From: Microvirga terrae
GTDB lineage: Bacteria > Pseudomonadota > Alphaproteobacteria > Rhizobiales > Beijerinckiaceae
Direction of reading: 5' to 3'
Length of the DNA: 64,000 bases
Assembly: GCF_013307435.2 (NCBI RefSeq)
Contig: NZ_CP102845.1
Location: 2,974,001-3,038,000, forward strand
Made by a program: the position numbers and the translations under genes. Of the stretch, positions 46,135 through 54,801 are shown in pieces (position 1 is the first letter of the stretch; every line of letters starts with the position of its first letter). Below the pieces are notes generated by a model. The model saw nothing but the letters and a program-made list of their open reading frames with translations, was not told where the DNA came from and searched no databases.

Positions 46135-47109
46135 ATGAGGCCAGCAGATTTGACCGCCCTCTCCTCGCAAGCCCGAACCGCCGCGTCCCAGCGCTGGGAT
46201 GCGGTCGACGTCGCCCGCGGCATCGCGATCGCCGCGATGATCCTCTATCATTTCAGCTGGGATCTGAGCTTTCTGCAGCTGATCGGGACGAACATCCTCC
46301 AGGTCCCGGCCTGGCGCTGGTTCGCACGCGGGATCGCCGGCTCGTTCCTGATGCTTGCGGGCTTCGGCCTTGCGCTCGCCCATCTCCGGGGCTTCCGGAA
46401 GGGCCCATTCCTGAAACGTCTCCTGAAGGTCGGCGGCGCGGCTCTCGCCGTGACCCTGGTGACCTATGTCGCCTTTCCTGAAAGCTACATCTTCTTCGGC
46501 ATCCTTCACTGCATCGCCGTCTCCAGCGTGCTGGCCCTGCCCTTCCTGCGCGTGCATCCCGGTCTGACGCTGGCCGTCGCGGCGTTCTGCCTAGCCGCCC
46601 CCCGGCTCTTCACGAGCCCCGCCCTCGACGTTCCCTGGCTCGAGTGGCTCGGCCTCGGCGCTGCCGATCCGGTGACGAACGACTACGTGCCGATCTTCCC
46701 ATGGTTCGGCCTCGTGCTGATCGGCGTGGCGGCCGGCAGGCTGCTGCTGAGCCGGCCGGAGACGCTCGGCCTGGCCGGCTGGCGCGCCAGGAACCCGCTC
46801 TTGAGGACCCTGATCTGGGCCGGACGCAAGAGCCTGCCGATCTACCTGATCCATCAGGTCGCCCTGCTCGGCCTGCTTTACGGCGTCGCGCAGATCGTGG
46901 GTCCCAGTCCGACGGCGGCCTGCCGCCAGATCTGCCTGATGCAGAACGGCGACCCGGCGCTGTGCCCATCGGTGTGCTCCTGCATTCTGCAGCAGGCTCC
47001 GGATCGGGATCTCTGGCAGAGGCTCATGGCCGGGAAGGCCGCCGCCGAGGACAACACCCGCATCTCGCGCGCCGCCCAGCAATGCATGCGCCAGAGCCCG
47101 CCTTCGTAG
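46135..47109 (+). CDS. Membrane protein of the DUF1624 / heparan-glucosaminide N-acetyltransferase-like family
   Basis: This 324-residue inner-membrane protein has about eight helices. The family features are present: the N-terminal RWDAVDVARGIAIAAMILYH with its conserved Arg/Asp and His, GILHCIAVSSVLALPFL, and KSLPIYLIHQVALLGLLY. Relatives carry a cofactor-dependent transmembrane acetylation. The C-terminal ~60 residues contain a run of cysteines (CRQICLMQ, CPSVCSCILQ), likely a periplasmic or cytoplasmic metal or disulfide site and unusual for the family. The gene stands alone. Confidence 0.9.
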   Translation: MRPADLTALSSQARTAASQRWDAVDVARGIAIAAMILYHFSWDLSFLQLIGTNILQVPAWRWFARGIAGSFLMLAGFGLALAHLRGFRKGPFLKRLLKVGGAALAVTLVTYVAFPESYIFFGILHCIAVSSVLALPFLRVHPGLTLAVAAFCLAAPRLFTSPALDVPWLEWLGLGAADPVTNDYVPIFPWFGLVLIGVAAGRLLLSRPETLGLAGWRARNPLLRTLIWAGRKSLPIYLIHQVALLGLLYGVAQIVGPSPTAACRQICLMQNGDPALCPSVCSCILQQAPDRDLWQRLMAGKAAAEDNTRISRAAQQCMRQSPPS

Positions 47110-47127
47110 GGTGCCCCACATGACCTC

Positions 47128-47150
47128 GTGGCCGGCCTTGTGCGGGCCAT
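47128..47150. repeat. Palindromic GGCCGG repeat, degenerate copy
   Basis: GTGGCCGGCCTTGTGCGGGCCAT resembles the 23-base repeat at 55290, 55378 and 61657, with some changes. It lies after the DUF1624 gene. Confidence 0.5.
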
Positions 47151-47232
47151 CCCGATCCGGTGAGGCACGGCGGCTTCGTTCATCCGGATCACCCCGACAA
47201 GCCAGGGTTGACGCGGAGCGTGTCCTGGCGGC

Positions 47233-48273
47233 CTAGACCACGTTCAGCCGGGTCTCCCTGGCGGCACGCTCCGCCCTCGCCTCCGCCAAAAGGCACAGAA
47301 GCTCGAAGGCGATGGACGCTCCGACCAGAGCAGTGCCGCCGGACTGATCGAGTGGCGGCGAGACCTCGACCATGTCGGCTCCCACGAGGTTCAGGTGCCG
47401 GAAGCCGCGCACGAGCTGCAGCGCCTCGCGGCTCGTGAAGCCGCCGATCTCCGGTGTTCCGGTCCCCGGCGCGAAGGCCGGATCGATGGAGTCGATGTCG
47501 AAGGTGAAGTACGTCTGCTCCAGGCCGACAACCCGGCGGGCTTCGGCAATCGCGTAGGGAATGCCCTTCTCCGCCACCTCTTCCATGTCGATGATGCGGA
47601 TGCCCTGATCGAGCGCCCATTCCCTCTCGTCGGCCGAGTACATGTGGCCGCGAATGCCGATCTGCACCATCCGCTTCGGGTCGAGCACACCATCCTCGAT
47701 GGCCCGGCGGAACGGCGTGCCGTGGGTGAGCTTCTGGCCGCCGAAATAGGTGTCCCCGGTGTCGCTGTGCGCGTCCACATGGATCATGCCCACGGGACCG
47801 CTCTTCGCCGCGAGCGCACGCAGGATCGGATACGACACGATATGGTCGCCGCCGATGGAGAGAGGCGTCACGCCGCCCTGGTGGAGGTAGGAGATCTCGG
47901 CTTCGATCCGGCGGAGCGTGTCCTGCACGTCGATGGGATTGACCGGCACGTCGCCCACGTCGGCGCAGGCGCACAGATCGTAGGGAGCCACCAGCGTCCC
48001 GTAATTGACCATGCGCATGAGCGACGAGGCCTCGCGCACCTGGCGCGGCCCGAGGCGCGTGCCGGGACGGTTCGTGGTCGCCCCGTCGAAGGGAATGCCG
48101 AGAATCGCGATGTCGATCTCGCCCGGGGCCTCGGTCGGCGCAAGGTAAGGCAGGCGCATGAAGGTCGAGATGCCGGCGAAGCGGGGCACCACCATTCCGG
48201 ACAGGGGCTGATAGGTCTCCAGTCGCTGCTCGCGGGAGGCGGGCTTCGACTTCATCTTCAGGTTCTGTGCCAT
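47233..48273 (-). CDS. speB: Ureohydrolase of the agmatinase/arginase family
   Basis: This 346-residue enzyme hydrolyses a guanidino compound to urea. The manganese-binding motifs are SIGGDHIVSYPIL, IHVDAHSDTG and FTFDIDSIDPAFAPGTG. It is annotated as agmatinase by family, but the next gene is ornithine aminotransferase, which makes arginase or guanidinobutyrase activity equally plausible. It starts at ATG 48273 (MAQNLKMKSK); the frame continuing to 48507 belongs to the upstream gene. The long N-terminal ~40 residues are typical of the alphaproteobacterial group. Confidence 0.9.
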   Translation of the reverse strand: MAQNLKMKSKPASREQRLETYQPLSGMVVPRFAGISTFMRLPYLAPTEAPGEIDIAILGIPFDGATTNRPGTRLGPRQVREASSLMRMVNYGTLVAPYDLCACADVGDVPVNPIDVQDTLRRIEAEISYLHQGGVTPLSIGGDHIVSYPILRALAAKSGPVGMIHVDAHSDTGDTYFGGQKLTHGTPFRRAIEDGVLDPKRMVQIGIRGHMYSADEREWALDQGIRIIDMEEVAEKGIPYAIAEARRVVGLEQTYFTFDIDSIDPAFAPGTGTPEIGGFTSREALQLVRGFRHLNLVGADMVEVSPPLDQSGGTALVGASIAFELLCLLAEARAERAARETRLNVV

Positions 48274-48292
48274 CGATCCTCGTCCCCGTGCG

Positions 48293-49492
48293 TCAATGAA
48301 CGGCGCGGGCGAAAACCCGTTCGATCCGTTCCATTCCCCAGTCGATCTCGTCGCGGGTGATGGTGAGCGGCGGCGCGAAGCGCAGCACCGTGCCGTGCGT
48401 GTCCTTCGAGAGCACGCCGTTCTCGAGCAGGGCATCGCAGACCGCACGGGCCGAGACCACGCTGGCATCGACCTCGACGCCGACCCACAATCCACGCCCG
48501 CGCACATCCCGCACGATGTTGCTGCGCATGGCGCGCAGGCGATCCTGGAGATAACCGCCCAACTCCGCGCTGCGCTCGACGAGATGCTCCTCCTCGATCA
48601 CCGCCAGCGCCTCGAGGCCGATCCTCGCGGCCAGCGCGTTGCCGCCGAAGGTCGAGCCGTGCGACCCGGGGTTGAAGACGCTCATGACGTCGCGCGTGGC
48701 CACGAAGGCGGAGACCGGATAGACGCCGCCGCCGAGGGCCTTGCCCAGGATCAGGCCGTCGGGCTTGATGCCCTCATGCTGATGGGCGAACCACCGGCCC
48801 GTGCGGCCGAGGCCCGACTGGACCTCGTCGAGGATCAGCAGAACGTTGTGCCGGTCGCAGAGCGCGCGCAGGTCTTTCAGGTAACCCTCCGGCGGGACAA
48901 CGATACCGGCCTCGCCCTGGATCGGCTCGATCAGGATCGCGCAGGTGTTGCCCGTGATGGCCTGTTCGACCGCCCGTGCATCACCGAACGGCACCAGCTT
49001 GAAGCCGCCTGCGAAGGGACCGAAGCCCTCGCGGTAGGACTCGTCGGACGAGAACCCCACGATGGTGGTGGTGCGGCCATGGAAATTGTTGTTCGCCACA
49101 ATGATCTCAGCCTGATCCTTGGCGATCTTCTTCCTGGCGTAGCCCCAGCGCCGGGCAGCCTTGACGGCGGTCTCGACGGCCTCTGCGCCGGTGTTCATCG
49201 GCAGCGCCATGTCGAGGCCGGTGATCTGGACGAGACGCTCGAGGAAGGGGCCGAGAAGCTCCGTGTGGTACGCCCTGCTGGTCACGGCAAGCTTCGAGGC
49301 CTGCTCCATCATCGCCTTCAGGATCCGCGGATGGCCATGGCCGAGGCTGACGGCCGAATAGGCGCTCATCATGTCGAGATAGCGCCTGCCTCGCGTGTCC
49401 GTCGCCCAAACGCCCTTCGCGTCCCTCAGGACGACAGGCAGCGGATCGTAGTTGGCAGCGGTGACCGAGCGTTCGAGAGCAATGAGATCCAT
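48293..49492 (-). CDS. rocD: Ornithine aminotransferase
   Basis: This 399-residue PLP enzyme transfers the delta-amino group of ornithine to 2-oxoglutarate, giving glutamate semialdehyde. The PLP lysine lies in DGLILGKALGGGVYPVS, with ILDEVQSGLGRTGRWFA just before. The N-terminal GVWATDTRGRRYLDMMSAYSA is characteristic. It precedes the ureohydrolase by 20 bases on the same strand, so they form an operon. The product is fed to proline or glutamate. The regulator 100 bases upstream reads in the same direction. Confidence 0.95.
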   Translation of the reverse strand: MDLIALERSVTAANYDPLPVVLRDAKGVWATDTRGRRYLDMMSAYSAVSLGHGHPRILKAMMEQASKLAVTSRAYHTELLGPFLERLVQITGLDMALPMNTGAEAVETAVKAARRWGYARKKIAKDQAEIIVANNNFHGRTTTIVGFSSDESYREGFGPFAGGFKLVPFGDARAVEQAITGNTCAILIEPIQGEAGIVVPPEGYLKDLRALCDRHNVLLILDEVQSGLGRTGRWFAHQHEGIKPDGLILGKALGGGVYPVSAFVATRDVMSVFNPGSHGSTFGGNALAARIGLEALAVIEEEHLVERSAELGGYLQDRLRAMRSNIVRDVRGRGLWVGVEVDASVVSARAVCDALLENGVLSKDTHGTVLRFAPPLTITRDEIDWGMERIERVFARAVH

Positions 49493-49592
49493 GGAAATCC
49501 TCCATGGACAAGCTTACGGGCGCGCCGCTCCGGTTGAAGCTGAAATCCCGGCCTGCCACAGCCGATTCTGTCGCCAAGGCTACAGGACAGAC

Positions 49593-50108
49593 TCAGTCCA
49601 GGTTGTCCGCCACCGGATACCCCTCGAAATTCTTCAGGGTCTTGAGCACGAAGGTCGTGTGGATACGGCCGATGCCAAAACCGGGATCGGCCAGATAGGC
49701 CTCGGTGAGCGCCTCGTAGGCCGCAAGGGTCGAGGCCACGATCCTGGCGATATAGTCGTATTCGCCGTTCACGACCTGCAGCTCGATGACAGCAGGATTG
49801 GCTGTCAGGGCGCGCTCCAGGCGCTGACGGGTACCAGTCGACGGGTCGCGCATGCTGATGCCGGCGAGCGCGATGATGTCGTGACCGAGGGCGGAGGGCT
49901 CGATCAAGGCGGTATAGCCGCGGATCACTCCCTTCTGCTCAAGGCGCCTGACCCGTTCCAGGCAGGGACGGGCCGACAGTCCGACCCGTTCCGAGAGAGC
50001 CTGATAGGTGATGCGTCCGTTGTCGCGAAGAGCGTCGAGGATCAGAAGGTCGATCCGGTCGAGAGAAGGTTTGACGCTGCGGCTCAGCAGCTTCGAAGGC
50101 GGCTTCAT
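49593..50108 (-). CDS. Lrp/AsnC family transcriptional regulator
   Basis: This 171-residue protein has an N-terminal helix-turn-helix (ILDALRDNGRITYQALSERVGLS) and a C-terminal RAM effector domain (IIALAGISMRDPSTGT, NGEYDYIARIVAST). It binds as a multimer and responds to an amino acid. It lies 100 bases upstream of rocD on the same strand, so control of the arginine/ornithine operon is likely. Arginine or ornithine as effector is inferred from context. Confidence 0.93.
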   Translation of the reverse strand: MKPPSKLLSRSVKPSLDRIDLLILDALRDNGRITYQALSERVGLSARPCLERVRRLEQKGVIRGYTALIEPSALGHDIIALAGISMRDPSTGTRQRLERALTANPAVIELQVVNGEYDYIARIVASTLAAYEALTEAYLADPGFGIGRIHTTFVLKTLKNFEGYPVADNLD

Positions 50109-50422
50109 GGTGCAGCTCGAACAGGCCCGGAAGAAAAAAGCGGGTCAATCTCACGACGGACTGGCAGGTCTCTATCCTACGAGGCCCGAGCCTTGCAATT
50201 CCACCTAAGGACTGAGGCGCCTTCCTGGCGGGTTGGCGCTGGTCACTCGCCGGCGACAACATTCTGAGAAAATCCGCCTGCGCCCGCCGCATTCCTCATG
50301 ACATTCTGTTACAATTACGCTAGGATCGCCTCAAGTCGCCTTATATAATTTTATATCGTTTGCGCTTGAACCAGTGCCGTCCATGGATGTGACTCTACGT
50401 CATCGATAAGGGGGCAGAATCA
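50109..50422. other. Divergent intergenic region before the orphan ACP
   Basis: These 314 bases are divergent and contain an unusually AT-rich segment at 50280-50370. The palindrome ATATAA-TT-TTATAT sits at 50343-50356, about 67 bases before the ACP start. It is probably a promoter/operator region. No gene seen. Confidence 0.5.
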
Positions 50423-50707
50423 GTGAGCTTTCTGTCAGAGGCGGATGTGGGCGAACGGATCGTTGCGCTGTGCCAGTCGCTCAATGGGCAAGGCGAGGCG
50501 CCGATTATCCTCGACATGTCACTCACCCATTCGCTCGCCTTCGATTCCATGAAGCTCGTGGAGTTCTTTACCGGCGTCGAGGCGCTGTATCCGGGCGTCG
50601 CGCTCGAGGACTGGTTCATCGAGAACTGCACCGACGGTCGCGACACCCTGCGCAGCGCCGTTTCGTATCTGGCGCGATTTCTCGCTCCTCAAGCCGCAAA
50701 AGGTTGA
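50423..50707 (+). CDS. Orphan acyl carrier protein-like protein
   Basis: This 94-residue helical protein starts at GTG 50423 (MSFLSEADV). The phosphopantetheine attachment pattern is LAFDSMKLVEF, with Ser42 as the likely site. Acidic residues (EADVGERIVAL, GVEALYPGVALEDWF) fit the ACP surface. There is no ketosynthase, ligase or transferase beside it, so the partner is elsewhere. It could carry an acyl or amino acyl group for a PKS, NRPS-like or lipid step. The type III PKS at 3885 does not need an ACP. I regard it as real but of unknown pathway. Confidence 0.75.
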   Translation: MSFLSEADVGERIVALCQSLNGQGEAPIILDMSLTHSLAFDSMKLVEFFTGVEALYPGVALEDWFIENCTDGRDTLRSAVSYLARFLAPQAAKG

Positions 50708-50802
50708 AACCCGCGGTCATCTTTGCCAACTAGTAGCGGCCCCGGGATGGGCGGCGCCGATCCACGACGCCCCCATCGCGCGACGGGGTTGGAGGTGCCG
50801 CC

Positions 50803-51429
50803 GTGCTGCGAGATTATCTGACCGATCTTCCCTTGGTCGCCATCCTGCGCGGTCTCAGGCCGGAGAACGCGGAAGCCGTCGGCAACAGCCTGGTCGAAGC
50901 CGGCTTTCGCATCATCGAGGTGCCGCTGAACTCGCCGGAACCGTTCCGCAGCATCGAGATCCTGTGCAAGACCATGCCGGCGGACGTGCTGGTCGGGGCC
51001 GGGACGGTCCTCGACCCGGATCAGGTCATCGGCGTCCATGACGTGGGCGGCAAGCTGATCGTCATGCCGCATGCCGATCTCGACGTCATTCGCGCGGCCA
51101 AGAAGGCCCGTCTCGTCTGCACACCCGGCGTCGCAACCCCGACGGAGGCCTTCGCAGCCCTGAAGGCGGGCGCGGACGCCATCAAGATCTTCCCGGCCGA
51201 GGCCATTCCCCCGGCGGTCGTGAAGGCGTGGCGGGCCGTGCTGCCGAAGGACGCGCTCGTCCTCCCGGTCGGCGGCATCAAGCCGGACAACATGAAGCCC
51301 TATGTGGACGCCGGCGCGAACGGCTTCGGGCTCGGCTCCGCCCTGTTCACGCCAGCCATGTCGGTCGAGGAGATCGGCAGCAGAGCCCGCGATTTCGCCA
51401 CGGCTTGGCGGGGCCTCCGGACCGCCTGA
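50803..51429 (+). CDS. dgoA: 2-dehydro-3-deoxy-6-phosphogalactonate aldolase
   Basis: This 208-residue class I aldolase cleaves KDPGal to pyruvate and glyceraldehyde-3-phosphate. The Schiff-base lysine is in GADAIKIFPAEA; PLVAILRGLRP and VGAGTVLDPDQV are family signatures. It starts at GTG 50803 with GGAGG 7 bases upstream. It lies alone, without a dgoK kinase or galactonate dehydratase, which could mean a different use, for instance of D-galactonate or KDG made elsewhere. Confidence 0.92.
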   Translation: MLRDYLTDLPLVAILRGLRPENAEAVGNSLVEAGFRIIEVPLNSPEPFRSIEILCKTMPADVLVGAGTVLDPDQVIGVHDVGGKLIVMPHADLDVIRAAKKARLVCTPGVATPTEAFAALKAGADAIKIFPAEAIPPAVVKAWRAVLPKDALVLPVGGIKPDNMKPYVDAGANGFGLGSALFTPAMSVEEIGSRARDFATAWRGLRTA

Positions 51430-51523
51430 ATAGCACCCGGCTGCCATCTTGAACGAAACTGAGCAGGAACCCCTGGCGGAGAAAGCCGTTCTCAGGGGGA
51501 AACGCTTGTTCAGGGAGTTCACG

Positions 51524-51778
51524 ATGAAGAAAACGGTACTGCTTCTTGCGGCTTCGCTTCTCAGCACGGCTGCCTTCGCACAGGACACGACCACGACCAT
51601 CAAAAAGGAAGAGGGCATCCTGGGCAGTCAGACCACCATAGAGCGCAAGACCGAGCCGAGCACCACCTCCTCGACCTCGGTCACGACCACCACCGGGTCG
51701 GTCGGCTGCACGACGGAGACCAAGCAGAAGACGGACGAGTTCGGCGATACGACGACCAAGAAGAAGACCGAGTGCTGA
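51524..51778 (+). CDS. Small secreted Thr/Lys-rich protein
   Basis: This encodes 84 residues from ATG 51524 with AGGGAG upstream. The signal peptide is MKKTVLLLAASLLSTAAFA; the mature part is a run of threonine, serine and lysine (QDTTTTIKKEEG, TTSSTSVTTTTGS) with two cysteines. It is unlike any enzyme; probably a periplasmic or surface small protein. It ends before a clear terminator. Confidence 0.75.
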   Translation: MKKTVLLLAASLLSTAAFAQDTTTTIKKEEGILGSQTTIERKTEPSTTSSTSVTTTTGSVGCTTETKQKTDEFGDTTTKKKTEC

Positions 51779-51801
51779 TCGGGCTGCTTCGGCCGTCGAA
51801 C

Positions 51802-51833
51802 AGGGCCCGGCATCACGCCGGGCCTTTTTCTTT
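51802..51833 (+). terminator. Rho-independent terminator
   Basis: GGCCCGGC (51804-51811) pairs with GCCGGGCC (51817-51824) around ATCAC and is followed by TTTTTCTTT. This is a textbook terminator for the secreted protein gene, possibly serving the convergent gene on the other side. Confidence 0.85.
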
Positions 51834-51841
51834 CGAGACCG

Positions 51842-52075
51842 TCAGCGACGCCGGCCGCCCTGCCCGCCGCGGAAGAACGGGACCGTCAGCAGTCGGCGTC
51901 CGGTCTCGTCCGTGATTTCGAGCTCGATATTGCCCGCGTCGGCCAGTTCGTCCCGCAGCTCCTCGACGGTCGCCAAGGCCTCCGCCCGGGCTGCTTCGAG
52001 GTCGGGAAGCTCGATTCCCTCCTCGTCTTCATCGACGTCGTAGCCGTCCCGAATGTTGAAGAAAAAACGCGGCAT
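51842..52075 (-). CDS. DUF6894 family small protein
   Basis: This 77-residue protein begins MPRFFFNIRDGYDVDEDEEG and contains LPDLEAARAEALATVEELR, the hallmark of DUF6894 small proteins common in Methylobacterium and Bradyrhizobium. The role is unknown. The C-terminus is basic (RGGQGGRRR). It converges on the terminator at 51802. Confidence 0.85.
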   Translation of the reverse strand: MPRFFFNIRDGYDVDEDEEGIELPDLEAARAEALATVEELRDELADAGNIELEITDETGRRLLTVPFFRGGQGGRRR

Positions 52076-52336
52076 GGAGATTCAGCTTCGCTCGGTGTCT
52101 GGCGGACAAAACGCCCTGACGGGCGGCAGGTTCAATCCGGCGCCTGCCCCTTCTCTATACATGGATTTTCAGGAAGCGATGATACCTTTCGCGGGATCGG
52201 CGCCTCGCACGAGCGATCAGGAAAACGTCCAGACATCGCCGAGGCTCCGGTCAGGCGCCTGGATGGAGCTTTTTGGAGAAGAGCGCGTTGATTGGCACGC
52301 CAAGGGCAATCGCGGGCCAACCGTCAGGGACATGTC

Positions 52337-52639
52337 ATGATCCGTATCCCTCTGCCTCCCTTTGCCATCCTTGGCGCGGCGATCGCTCTCGGCGGCACGC
52401 CGGCCTCCGCTCAAACCTCCTGCGGTCCGCGCGAACAGCTCGTGAAGCTGCTGGCCGATCAATACAAGGAGGGCCCAGTCGGCATCGGTCTCGCCCAGCC
52501 CGGCCAGGTGCTCGAGGTCTTCGCCTCGTCCAATGGAACCTGGACCATGGTCATGACCATGCCGGACGGCAAGGCGTGCATGATCGCCGCCGGCGACAAC
52601 TGGGAAATGGTCACCAAGATCAAGGGCAGCCCGATCTGA
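52337..52639 (+). CDS. Secreted small protein of unknown function
   Basis: This encodes 100 residues from ATG 52337 with CAGGGA about 6 bases upstream. The signal peptide (IPLPPFAILGAAIALGGTPASA) is followed by a single domain containing REQLVKLLADQYKEGPVGIG and WTMVMTMPDGKACMIAAG, with two cysteines. It resembles small periplasmic proteins with a beta pattern; no named family. An in-frame start at 52292 would hide the signal peptide. Confidence 0.8.
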   Translation: MIRIPLPPFAILGAAIALGGTPASAQTSCGPREQLVKLLADQYKEGPVGIGLAQPGQVLEVFASSNGTWTMVMTMPDGKACMIAAGDNWEMVTKIKGSPI

Positions 52640-52752
52640 CCGGGGTCGTGATGGGGCACGCCTCCGGCGCGGTGGGAAGCTATCGAAGCTGCGAGAGCCT
52701 CGAGACCTCATCCAGCACGTCGTCGAATGATGAATTGTCCGGGATTGGGAAG

Positions 52753-52827
52753 TGGCGCGCCCTAGGGGAGTCGAACCCCTCTCTCCAGCGTGAAAGGCTG
52801 GCGTCCTAACCGATAGACGAAGGGCGC
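52753..52827 (-). tRNA. tRNA-Glu (anticodon TTC)
   Basis: The reverse strand folds with acceptor GCGCCCT/AGGGCGC, discriminator G plus encoded CCA, D arm GTCTATCGGTTAGGAC, anticodon TTC in the loop TTTCACG, and the T arm GGTTCGACTCC. It reads GAA/GAG. Confidence 0.95.
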
Positions 52828-52962
52828 AGGTCGTTCGGGGCGGTGCCGCCGAAGTGGGCGAACCTATAGAGGGGTTCGTGACGCATCGCAAGCACCTTAT
52901 GCCGGAAAAGTGGTCCCGCTTCCACGCGGCGAAGGATGCTCCGATCGGGGGTCGCAAGCGCG

Positions 52963-54774
52963 TTATTCCGGTCGTGCCGCATCCATGATCCGGACCTCGA
53001 CCTTCTCGTTTCCACCCCAGCGATCGATCGAGAGAGTCCCGGCCACATGGAGTGTGTTGCCGATGGCCTGCGACAGGGCGATGCCGAGCGGCTGCCCGGC
53101 GGCCCGGAAGGCGATTCCCCCGATGACGCTGCCGTCGCCGCCACGAAGCTTGACGCGCATATGCCCGCCGCTGCCGACCTCCCGCGCCTCGACCAGCCGA
53201 TGCTGAGGGAACGCGAAGACCGGTTCCGGCTGGCCCTGGCCGAACGGCCCTGCGCGTTCCAGGGCGGTCACGACCGCCGGCTGCGCGCCCCCTGCCGTGA
53301 GCGTCGCGTCGATGGCGAAATCGTCCCGGAGGCGCATGGTGCTCACCGGCTCGGTGAGCCTTTCGGTGACGAAGGCGAGGAAGCGCTCGAGATCGACCGC
53401 CTGGATCGTCACGCCGGCCGCCATGGTGTGGCCGCCGCCCTTGATCGCGAGCCCCGCATCCACGGCCGCACGCACCGCATGTCCGAGGTCGACGCCCGGC
53501 ACGGAACGGCCCGACCCGGTCGCCGTGCCGTCCGGGTTGAGGGTGAAGGCGAAGGCGGGGCGGCGAAACCGCTCCTTGGTCCGGGCGGAGATCAGGCCGA
53601 CCACGCCCGGGTGCCATTCGGCCGAGGCGGTGACGAGCACCGGCAGGTCCGGCATGCGCTCGAGCGCCATCAGGGCCTGGGCCTCGGCTTCGGCGACCGC
53701 CACGACCTCGATGGCCTGGCGCTCCCGATTCAGCCGGTCGAGCTCGGAGGCGAGCCGTCCGGCCTGCATGGGATCCTCCGTCAGCAGAAGCCGCGAGCCC
53801 AGGGCCGCGTCGCCGATGCGTCCGCCGGCATTGATCCGCGGCCCGACCAGATAGCCGAGATGCCAGCTCTCGGGCGTCCCCGCGAGACCGGCCGTATCGA
53901 GAAGCGCCGCAAGACCGACCCGGCGGCGGCTCCTCATGATGGCGAGCCCCTGGCGCACGAAGGCCCGGTTGAGGCCGATGAGCGGCACCACGTCGGCCAC
54001 GGTTGCCAGCGCCACGAGATCGAGGCTCCCCATCAGGTCGGGCTCCGGACGCCCCTGGAAGAACCCGCGCAGACGCAGAATCCGGTTGAGGGCGACGAGC
54101 GACAGGAACACGACGCCGGCCGCGCAGAGATGGCCGAGGCCGGAGAGATCGTCCTGCCGGTTCGGGTTCACGATGGCGAGCGCGTCCGGCAGCTGCTCGG
54201 GTGCCTGGTGGTGGTCGAGAACGATGGGATCGAGGCCGAGGCGGCGGGCCTCCGCCAGAGGCTCGATGCTGGCCGTGCCGCAATCGACCGTGACGAGGAT
54301 GTCGGCGCCCTGCTGCTTCAGCGCCCGGATGGCGTCGACATTGGGCCCATAGCCTTCGGTGATCCGGTCGGGAATGTGGATCGCGTAATCCAGGCCGCAG
54401 GCGCGCAGATACTCGGCGAGGAGCGCCGCGCTGCAAGCGCCGTCCACATCGTAGTCGCCGAAGATCGCCACCTTCTCGTTGCGCAGAACCGCATCGGCCA
54501 ACCGGGAGGCCGCAGCCTCCATGTCGGTCAGCCTGTGGGGGTCGGGCATCAGATCCCGCAGGCGAGGGTTCAGGAAGCCGTCGGTATCATGCAGCCCGAC
54601 GCCACGCCCGGCCAGAACCCGCGACAGCACATCCGGCAGGCCATGGGTCTGGGCGATGGCGAGCGCGATCGTTCCCTGGGCGGCGTCGCAACGCTCCACC
54701 CAGGTGCGCCCGAGGGCCGAATTGGTGACGCCGAGGAAGGCTTTCGGCAGGACAAGTGGGGATGATTCGGTCAC
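52963..54774 (-). CDS. recJ: Single-stranded-DNA-specific exonuclease RecJ
   Basis: This 603-residue 5'-3' exonuclease acts in recombination and mismatch repair. DHH-family motifs are present: FGDYDVDGACSAALL (106-120), VDCGTAS (163-169) and VLDHHQAPE (185-193). A DHHA1 domain with the GGHTMAAG motif and an OB fold follow. The size matches E. coli RecJ. It lies beside the GNAT and GlpX genes in an arrangement seen in Rhizobiales. It starts at ATG 54774. Confidence 0.97.
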   Translation of the reverse strand: MTESSPLVLPKAFLGVTNSALGRTWVERCDAAQGTIALAIAQTHGLPDVLSRVLAGRGVGLHDTDGFLNPRLRDLMPDPHRLTDMEAAASRLADAVLRNEKVAIFGDYDVDGACSAALLAEYLRACGLDYAIHIPDRITEGYGPNVDAIRALKQQGADILVTVDCGTASIEPLAEARRLGLDPIVLDHHQAPEQLPDALAIVNPNRQDDLSGLGHLCAAGVVFLSLVALNRILRLRGFFQGRPEPDLMGSLDLVALATVADVVPLIGLNRAFVRQGLAIMRSRRRVGLAALLDTAGLAGTPESWHLGYLVGPRINAGGRIGDAALGSRLLLTEDPMQAGRLASELDRLNRERQAIEVVAVAEAEAQALMALERMPDLPVLVTASAEWHPGVVGLISARTKERFRRPAFAFTLNPDGTATGSGRSVPGVDLGHAVRAAVDAGLAIKGGGHTMAAGVTIQAVDLERFLAFVTERLTEPVSTMRLRDDFAIDATLTAGGAQPAVVTALERAGPFGQGQPEPVFAFPQHRLVEAREVGSGGHMRVKLRGGDGSVIGGIAFRAAGQPLGIALSQAIGNTLHVAGTLSIDRWGGNEKVEVRIMDAARPE

Positions 54775-54801
54775 AGCGGGAGTCTTATCCGCGAATTGTG
54801 G

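Noticed and set aside
52217..54436. A 739-residue same-strand, Arg/Pro-rich frame over recJ
   Set aside because: Low-complexity shadow in another frame of recJ.
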